A stretch of 58,340 bases of DNA from Planctomycetota bacterium (GTDB lineage: Bacteria > Planctomycetota > Phycisphaerae > Sedimentisphaerales > Anaerobacaceae), in contig JAGLSG010000022.1 in assembly GCA_023135865.1 (NCBI GenBank), forward strand, positions 1 to 58,340. The letters are read 5' to 3'. Below are positions 53,080 through 58,340 of this stretch, piece by piece. The notes beneath the pieces are model-generated. The model did not search any database. It saw only the letters and a program-made list of their open reading frames with translations, and had not been told where the DNA came from. Numbering within the stretch: position 1 is the stretch's first letter; every line of letters starts with the position of its first letter. The position numbers and the translations under genes were made by a program.

Positions 53080-53207
53080 GCGTGATGCGTATTGCGTAAT
53101 TTGTTTAGCCCCCAGGTTTACCCTGGGGGTTTTGTTTGTTCGGTTAGGTTAGCCCCACCATCGCCATGGTGGGGTTGTTTCTTTCCTGCCATCACTATGG
53201 CAGGGTT
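53080..53207 (+). repeat. Composite repeat cassette, copy C (empty)
   Basis: It has the same order of units as 43231-43383: GCGTGATGCGTATTGCGTAA, the GTTTAGC-CCCCAGG hairpin, GTTCGGTTAGG, the TTAGCCCCACCAT/ATGGTGGGG hairpin, TTTCTTTCCTGCCATCACT and ATGGCAGGG. The 24-bp insert is absent from the last hairpin. The remaining gap 53023-53374 has a CCCTGAGCGTAGTCGAACGG word (53048-53067), GATTACAC words, and a CATTGCGAG element at 53312-53341. No gene is seen. Confidence 0.8.
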
Positions 53208-53374
53208 GTTGTTTTATTTTTGTTTAATCACAGATTACACTGATTACACGGATTTTTAGGAAGGATTATTTTTCGTATTTTGCCTGCCAGTCGTAGCTTT
53301 AGCGAAGACTGGTCATTGCGAGCAAAGCGAAGCAATCTCAACTTTTCACACTTTCATACCCTTCGCACTTTTTT

Positions 53375-55774
53375 TCACACCTTTTTTTTGGTTACTTTTT
53401 TCTTTGCCACTTTCTTTTTTGTTGCTTTCTTTGTTTTTTTTCTGCCGAGCATTTCGTCGGCCTCTTCAAATGTTTTTGGCGGCCATTTTTTTTCTTCCTG
53501 CAGCTGCTTTAGATTTTCCATTTGTTTTATACTGATTATGGTACGGCATCTTGGAAATTTATTGCAGCCCATAAACGGGCCTTTTTTACTTTGTCTTATT
53601 ACCAATTCACCTGTCTTGCATTTATAGCATTTTATTCCCGTTGGTTCTGGCGGCGGTTTTGGCGGAAGAATATTGCCATCTTTATCGATTTTTTGTGTGG
53701 TTTTGCAGTTGGGATAATCTGAGCATCCGAGAAACGAGCCGAATCGGCTGCGTTTAACGAGCATTGGCTTTTGGCACTTTGGACATTTATGGTCAGTTTC
53801 CTGCGGCTCAACTTTTTTGCCTTCTCGGTCGCACGGGCAGGCATATTTACAATTCGGATAATCCGAGCAGCTGAGAAACTTTCCATTTTTTCCAAACCTG
53901 TAAACCATTGGTTTTTTACATTCGGGACAGGTGTATTCGCTCGGCGTAGTTTCAGCTTTTGCGTGCTGCATTTTCTCTATTGCTATATCGAGACTTTTCG
54001 CAAATGGGGTATAAAATTCTTTTAATACGCCTTGCCAGGCGAGATGCTGCTCTTCGATTTTATCGAGCTGCTCTTCCATATATCTTGTGAAAGCGATTTC
54101 CATTATTTGCGGAAAATATTCGTCGAGTTTATCTGTAACAACTTCACCCAAATCGGTTGCGAAGAATTTCTTTTCCATCTGCTCGACATATCCTCTATCC
54201 TGCACAGTGCTGATAATAGTGGCGTATGTACTTGGCCTGCCGATGCCTTCACTTTCGAGTGCTTTTACGAGCGATGCTTCGGTGTATCTCGCCGGCGGCT
54301 TTGTAAAATGCTGCTCGGCTTTTATTTCGATTGCTGAAAGCGTTTGGCCGATTTGCATTTTCGGCAGCAATTGGTCGTCTGATGTGGTTGGCCAGATTTT
54401 GGTAAAACCGTCAAAAACTTTCACTCTTCCAGACGTTTTATACAAACAGCTGCCAGCCGATGTTTCAGCGGTAATGTCGATACTTGTTATATTCCATTTC
54501 GCAGGTGTCATCTGGCAAGCCACGAATCGTCGCCATATTAAATCGTATAGTTTTAACTGCTCATCGGTCAAAAATTCTGCAATATCTTTCGGAACAAAAT
54601 CCGGGTCGGTTGGCCGAACTGCCTCGTGTGCCTGCTGAGCGTTCTTTTTTGCAGCGTAGAAATTCGGTTTGGCCGGCAAGTAATCTGAGCCGTATTTTTT
54701 TTCAACGAAATTTCGCACTTCGTTTAATGCTTCAGCCGAAAGATGAGTACTGTCGGTTCGCATATAGGTAATCAATCCGAGCGAACCCATCGAGCCAAGG
54801 TCGATTCCTTCGTAAAGCTGCTGAGCCACTCGCATAGTTCTTTTTGCGGTAAAGCCGAGCCGATTCGCAGCTGCCTGTTGCAAGGTTGAAGTAATAAACG
54901 GCGGCGATGGCCGCGATGTGGAATCTTTGGTTTGTATATCTGTTAATTTGAAATCGGCTCGTTTTAATGCAGCGAATATTTTTTCGGCTTGTTCGCCTTT
55001 GGATACTTCAAATTTTTTACCGTCGATTTTTGCCAGCCGAGCGGAAAAGCCGCTATGTTTTGCCAGCCATTTATTCTGCTGAATTATTGTCGGCGGTTTA
55101 TCTTTTTCATTTTTAGTATTTACAAAATCGAGCCATTCTTTATTGTAATCGTTTTTCAAATCGGTTGTAAAAACAGCTGGAATCAGCCAGTATTCATCCG
55201 GCTTAAATGCGCGAATTTCTCTTTCCTTTTGGACGATTATTTTTACAGCAACCGATTGCACTCTTCCAGCCGAAAGGCCTCTTGCAACTTTTTTCCATAG
55301 TAGTGGCGAGATTTTATAGCCGACTATTCTGTCGAGGATTCGTCTTGCCTGCTGAGCCATAACCTTATCCATATCGAGTTTGCCGGGTTTTGAGAATGCG
55401 GTTTTTATAGCTGAGCTGGTGATTGCGTTGAAGACAACGCGATATGTTTTTTCTTCGGGTACTTTTAAGATTTGCGCAAGGTGCCATGCGATGGCTTCTC
55501 CTTCACGGTCGAGGTCGGTTGCGAGATAGAGTTTATCGCATTTTTTTGCAGCCGCTTTTAGTGAAATAACTGTTCGTTTTTTTCCCGGCATTATATCGTA
55601 GGTCGGCTCGAAATTATTTTCAATGTCAACATTTATTCCTTTTGACGGCAGGTCTCGCACGTGTCCCATTGAAGCAGTAACTATAAAATCATCTCCGAGA
55701 TATTTATTTATTGTCTTTGCTTTTGCAGGTGATTCAACGATTACGAGTGATTTGGCTGCGTTTGTTTTTGCCAT
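53375..55774 (-). CDS. topA: DNA topoisomerase I (type IA)
   Basis: This 799-aa enzyme relaxes negative supercoils. The TOPRIM domain begins 'SLVIVESPAKAKTINKYLG' and has 'LYLATDLDREGEAIAWHL'. The active-site Tyr is in 'LITYMRTDSTHLS'. Three C-terminal C4 zinc ribbons follow ('CPECKKPMVYRFGKNGKFLSC', 'CPKCQKPMLVKRSRFGSFLGC', 'CYKCKTGELVIRQSKKGPFMGC'), then a Lys-rich tail (KKTKKATKKKVAKKK) typical of several phyla. The ATG at 55774 gives the usual family N-terminus; an in-frame ATG at 55819 adds 15 residues. Neither has a clear ribosome site. Confidence 0.96.
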   Translation of the reverse strand: MAKTNAAKSLVIVESPAKAKTINKYLGDDFIVTASMGHVRDLPSKGINVDIENNFEPTYDIMPGKKRTVISLKAAAKKCDKLYLATDLDREGEAIAWHLAQILKVPEEKTYRVVFNAITSSAIKTAFSKPGKLDMDKVMAQQARRILDRIVGYKISPLLWKKVARGLSAGRVQSVAVKIIVQKEREIRAFKPDEYWLIPAVFTTDLKNDYNKEWLDFVNTKNEKDKPPTIIQQNKWLAKHSGFSARLAKIDGKKFEVSKGEQAEKIFAALKRADFKLTDIQTKDSTSRPSPPFITSTLQQAAANRLGFTAKRTMRVAQQLYEGIDLGSMGSLGLITYMRTDSTHLSAEALNEVRNFVEKKYGSDYLPAKPNFYAAKKNAQQAHEAVRPTDPDFVPKDIAEFLTDEQLKLYDLIWRRFVACQMTPAKWNITSIDITAETSAGSCLYKTSGRVKVFDGFTKIWPTTSDDQLLPKMQIGQTLSAIEIKAEQHFTKPPARYTEASLVKALESEGIGRPSTYATIISTVQDRGYVEQMEKKFFATDLGEVVTDKLDEYFPQIMEIAFTRYMEEQLDKIEEQHLAWQGVLKEFYTPFAKSLDIAIEKMQHAKAETTPSEYTCPECKKPMVYRFGKNGKFLSCSDYPNCKYACPCDREGKKVEPQETDHKCPKCQKPMLVKRSRFGSFLGCSDYPNCKTTQKIDKDGNILPPKPPPEPTGIKCYKCKTGELVIRQSKKGPFMGCNKFPRCRTIISIKQMENLKQLQEEKKWPPKTFEEADEMLGRKKTKKATKKKVAKKKVTKKKV

Positions 55775-55871
55775 AGTGAATTTGTCTTTTTTAATTTTTG
55801 AATTCAATTGTCCCGACATTTAGAAGTGGACAAATACAGGGGTGTGCAAGAATTGTCAAGAAAAAACGATA

Positions 55872-56130
55872 AGTTTAGCCGTCACTAAGTTTAGCCGTCG
55901 CCGGCACGGCGATGGTTATATTGACGTTACAGCGATGGTTATATTGTTTAGCCGTTGTCGGCACGACAACGATTTAATTGGCGTTATGGCGATTGTTATA
56001 TTGTCGGCACGACAACGATTTAATCGCTGATGCTTCGGCTCGCACAGGTCTTTTGAGTTTTTCATTGTTTTTTGTAATTTTCATAGTTACGTTATTTTAT
56101 TGAAGGCAGCCGTACCGGCTGCTGCTAAAC
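55872..56130 (+). repeat. REP cluster upstream of RAYT 2 (GTTTAGCCG types)
   Basis: Units: a broken GTTTAGCCGTCAC at 55873-55885; TTTAGCCGTCGCCG-gca-CGGCGATGG at 55890-55915; TTTAGC-CGTTGTCG-gca-CGACAACG at 55947-55972; TTGTCG-gca-CGACAA at 56000-56014. An inverted-orientation unit lies at 56106-56130 (GCAGCCG-tac-CGGCTGC-TGCTAAAC). Units are joined by TTATATTG and GGCGTTATGGCGAT spacers. The 5' foot is GTTTAGC in every complete unit, while the stem varies. The region 55775-55871 before it holds the topA upstream sequence. Confidence 0.8.
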
Positions 56131-56146
56131 AATAAGGAAGTTGTTA

Positions 56147-56686
56147 ATGATTATTGCTTATCATGCAGTTTTTACCACTTACGGCACATGGCTGCCGAAT
56201 GATCCGCGAGGCTCGTATTCCAAAGAAATTTATAATGACCAGCTCCGGCTATTTGGTGAAATTAAATATGGCCGTCAGTCACCGCCGCCGAGAAAATTGC
56301 TTCTTAAGTTTTATTCCGAAACGGCTCGCAGTTTGGCAAGACCGGCGTTTTTCATTAACGATAACACAAGGCCGATTATTGCTGCCGGTTTTGGGGAGGT
56401 GGTTCAGCGGTTAAATATTGAAGTTCCTGCTACTGCGATAATGAACGACCATATACATATTCTTGTTCTTCGTTCAAAGTACAGAATCGAATATATTGTT
56501 AATCAGCTCAAAGGTTCTGCAACGCATGCGTTAAAATTGAAGCGAAGTCCCTGGACGCGAGGGTGCTGGAAAGTTTTTATTAACGACACTGGAGCGGTTA
56601 ATGCTGCCGCGAAATACATAAACGCCAATCCAGCTAAAGCGGGCCTTGCATTGCAATGCTGGAATTTCGTCAAACCATTAGTTTAA
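56147..56686 (+). CDS. REP-associated tyrosine transposase (RAYT / TnpA_REP, Y1 family) 2
   Basis: This 179-aa HUH transposase has the family start 'AVFTTYGTWLPNDPRGS', the HUH motif H102-I-H104 ('MNDHIHILVLRS') and the nucleophile Tyr157 in 'AAKYINANPAKAGL'. It is longer than RAYT 1 and only distantly similar to it. AAGGAAG lies eight bases before the ATG at 56147. Paired REP hairpins on both sides (55890-55980, 56694-56761) are in direct orientation, whereas RAYT 1 is flanked by a single inverted pair. Each RAYT is surrounded by its own REP type, as expected for co-evolving pairs. The catalytic residues look intact. Confidence 0.92.
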   Translation: MIIAYHAVFTTYGTWLPNDPRGSYSKEIYNDQLRLFGEIKYGRQSPPPRKLLLKFYSETARSLARPAFFINDNTRPIIAAGFGEVVQRLNIEVPATAIMNDHIHILVLRSKYRIEYIVNQLKGSATHALKLKRSPWTRGCWKVFINDTGAVNAAAKYINANPAKAGLALQCWNFVKPLV

Positions 56687-56693
56687 TATATTG

Positions 56694-56812
56694 TTTAGCC
56701 GTCGCCGGCACGGCGATGGTTATATTGTTTAGCCGTTGTCGGCACGACAACGATTTAATTGGCGTTATGGCGACGATTATATTGTCCAGCTGTTGTCGTG
56801 CCGACAACATAT
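56694..56812 (+). repeat. REP cluster downstream of RAYT 2, overlapping the rdgB 3' end
   Basis: TTTAGCCGTCGCCG-gca-CGGCGATGG (56694-56719) and TTTAGC-CGTTGTCG-gca-CGACAACG (56728-56753) repeat the upstream pair, followed by TTTAATTGGCGTTATGGCGA. An inverted TTGTCG-tgc-CGACAA unit at 56793-56807 lies inside the last codons of rdgB. Confidence 0.8.
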
Positions 56813-57418
56813 CAGCAGCTTTTCGAGTTGCGGTTTTAATTTCCTGATTGCCTGGCCTCGATGGCTGATTGCGTTTTTTTCTTCAGCTGTCAATTGTGCT
56901 GCGGTTTTATTTAATTCTGGAATAAAAAAAATCGGGTCGTAACCGAAACCGTTTTCGCCGGCTGGCTCAGCTGCGATTAAGCCCTTCATTTCACCTTCAA
57001 CTTCAATTAGAATTTCCTTTGGGCTTGCCAGACACAAACAGCAGACAAATTTCGCTGTTCGGTTTTCTTTTGGAACATTTTTAAGCAGCGTTAAAACCTT
57101 AGCCATGTTTTTATGGTCGAGAAGCGTTTTATCTTTTTCCATTGCACCGCTGAATCTTGCTGATTTTATTCCCGGTTTGCCGCCGAGAGCATCGATTACC
57201 AAGCCGGAATCATCAGCTACCGCCCAGCAGTTAGCCGCTTTTGCATATTCGGTCGCTTTTTTACGGGCGTTTTCGGCAAAGGTTTGGCCGTCTTCAACAA
57301 CTTCTTCAATAGCTGGAAAATCAGCCAGGCCGAGCCACTCGACATTGGAATCCAGCATCGCTTTTAGTTCAGCGATTTTGCCGGCATTGGTTGTAGCTAC
57401 GAGAATTTTACGTTTCAT
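56777..57418 (-). CDS. rdgB: Non-canonical purine NTP pyrophosphatase (RdgB/HAM1)
   Basis: This 213-aa house-cleaning enzyme hydrolyses ITP, dITP and XTP to monophosphates. It has the N-terminal 'ILVATTNAGKIAELKAML' (TxNxxK motif), 'FAENARKKATEYAKA', 'AVADDSGLVIDALGGKPGIKSARFSG' and the C-terminal 'GENGFGYDPIFFIPELNKTAAQLTAEEKNAISHRGQAI'. After the normal family end (KPQLEKLL) the last codons read ICCRHDNSWTI and are encoded by a REP hairpin (56793-56807), so the repeat has replaced the original stop. Its start lies four bases after the argF stop, so argF and rdgB form an operon. Confidence 0.95.
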   Translation of the reverse strand: MKRKILVATTNAGKIAELKAMLDSNVEWLGLADFPAIEEVVEDGQTFAENARKKATEYAKAANCWAVADDSGLVIDALGGKPGIKSARFSGAMEKDKTLLDHKNMAKVLTLLKNVPKENRTAKFVCCLCLASPKEILIEVEGEMKGLIAAEPAGENGFGYDPIFFIPELNKTAAQLTAEEKNAISHRGQAIRKLKPQLEKLLICCRHDNSWTI

Positions 57419-57422
57419 TTTT

Positions 57423-58334
57423 TTAAGCCAAAAGTTTTTTCAGCAGGGCACGTTGAAAATGCAAACGATTTTCTGCCTGGTCAAAAATAATTGAACTTTG
57501 CGATTCAGCAGCTTCGTCTGTAATTTCCAGGCCGCGATAGGCAGGCAGGCAGTGCATAATTTTCGCTCCAGCTGGCGCAGCTTCTAACAATTCCATATTG
57601 ACCTGGAAACCCGCAAAATCTTTTATGCGTTTTTGCTTTTCCTCTTCCTGCCCCATACTAACCCACGTGTCAGTATAAATAACATCCGCATCAGCAACAG
57701 CTTGTTTTGGGTCGCCGGTCTGCGTTACAGTTTCTTTCAATATCCGGTTTGCCGTTTCAACCGATTCGCTGTCAAGCTCGTAGCCAGCTGGCGCTGCTAT
57801 TACTAATTTCATATTCAGTTTCGCAGCGGCAAAACCGAGAGAGCGAGCCACGTTATTTCCATCGCCAATGAATGCGATTTTTATTCCGTCAATTTTTCCA
57901 AAATGTTCGCTGATTGTCAGCACATCAGCCATCGCCTGGCAGGGATGCAAATAGTCGGTCAGAGCGTTGATTACGGGCACCGTTGCAAATCCAGCTAAAT
58001 CCGTTACTGTACTATGCTCAAATGTCCGAGCCATTATACCGCTTACGTATCTGCTCAGTGTTCGGGCAATATCTTTTACCGGCTCACGTTTTCCGATTCC
58101 GCCAATGTCTTCCGGCTTTACGTAAATTGCATTTCCGCCAAGGTCAGTCATTGCCACCTGAAAACTTATCCTTGTTCGCAAGCTCGGCTTTTCAAAAAGC
58201 ATAGCAAGCGTTTTACCGGCCAGCGATAAATCACGTTTGCCGGATTTGTACAATTTTTTCAGCTCGGCACTTTCGGCTAGCAACTCTTTTAATTCTTCAG
58301 TTGAGCAATCGGTTATGGAAAGAAAATTTTTCAT
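57423..58334 (-). CDS. argF: Ornithine carbamoyltransferase
   Basis: This 303-aa enzyme makes citrulline from ornithine and carbamoyl phosphate in arginine biosynthesis. The carbamoyl-phosphate loop is 'EKPSLRTRISF' (SxRTR form), then 'FEHSTVTDLAGFATVPVINALTDYLHPCQAMAD' with H-P-C-Q. The ornithine loop is 'DTWVSMGQEEEKQKR' and 'IMHCLPAYRG' contains the catalytic Cys. Length and motifs fit the anabolic form. The ATG at 58334 is complete within the window; the upstream region is not visible. It is followed by rdgB in the same operon. Confidence 0.96.
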   Translation of the reverse strand: MKNFLSITDCSTEELKELLAESAELKKLYKSGKRDLSLAGKTLAMLFEKPSLRTRISFQVAMTDLGGNAIYVKPEDIGGIGKREPVKDIARTLSRYVSGIMARTFEHSTVTDLAGFATVPVINALTDYLHPCQAMADVLTISEHFGKIDGIKIAFIGDGNNVARSLGFAAAKLNMKLVIAAPAGYELDSESVETANRILKETVTQTGDPKQAVADADVIYTDTWVSMGQEEEKQKRIKDFAGFQVNMELLEAAPAGAKIMHCLPAYRGLEITDEAAESQSSIIFDQAENRLHFQRALLKKLLA

Positions 58335-58340
58335 TTTTCG

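Overview
The window looks like a chromosomal segment from a Gram-negative, AT-leaning bacterium of the Planctomycetota, most likely near the Phycisphaerae. This rests on gene content only: PEP-CTERM surface proteins, a TIGR03790-type protein, lipid A-type acyltransferase genes, a PPDK gene and very repeat-rich intergenic DNA. No rRNA or conserved marker set is present, so the placement is an inference.

Layout. 1-3.3 kb: 3' end of a pyruvate,phosphate dikinase gene, a REP-associated tyrosine transposase (RAYT) bracketed by inverted REP hairpins, and a tRNA-His gene followed by two decayed copies of its 3' end. 3.3-8.4 kb: a frameshifted small secreted-protein gene, a pseudo-receiver protein, and a two-gene type II restriction-modification system (MjaI-like nuclease plus an N4-cytosine-type methyltransferase with a nuclease-like C-terminal domain). 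8.4-17.3 kb: an LpxL-like acyltransferase, pilT, a glycine-rich secreted protein, nadE, and a small envelope/glycosyltransferase group (LAB_N protein, VanZ-like, GT2, STELLO-like). 17.3-38.0 kb: a large minus-strand polysaccharide locus. Its upstream half makes nucleotide sugars (epimerases, Gmd/Fcl for GDP-fucose, WbpB/E/D-like enzymes, UDP-glucose dehydrogenase). Its downstream half assembles and exports polymer (initiating sugar transferase, glycosyltransferases, Wzx-like flippase, Wzy-like polymerase, beta-helix protein, FkbM methyltransferase, HprK-like kinase). A 427-base gap between the halves holds a 37-codon ORF with a ribosome site.

38.5-42.7 kb: guaB, guaA and a PfkB-family protein that lacks its catalytic Asp. 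42.7-49.2 kb: dense dispersed repeats interrupted by a promoter-driven 31-codon ORF, parB, a perfect parS palindrome, a winged-helix regulator with two operator-like dyads on its own promoter, and a small defence-like remnant (truncated methyltransferase, HEPN protein, membrane protein). 49.2-53 kb: an aminotransferase and a three-gene PEP-CTERM operon behind a roughly 310-nt structured leader. 53.4-58.3 kb: topA, a second RAYT with its own REP family, rdgB and argF.

The strongest unusual theme is the repeat system. At least five hairpin types share a 5' TTAG(C) foot but differ in stem, and they surround two different RAYT genes. Small 24-35-bp inserts sit inside other repeats, with filled and empty sites both visible. 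One REP unit supplies the last codons of rdgB. Other unusual points are the methyltransferase-SNase fusion, the pseudo-receiver, the PfkB pseudokinase, the HprK-like kinase with a nearby 37-aa ORF, and the PEP-CTERM leader.
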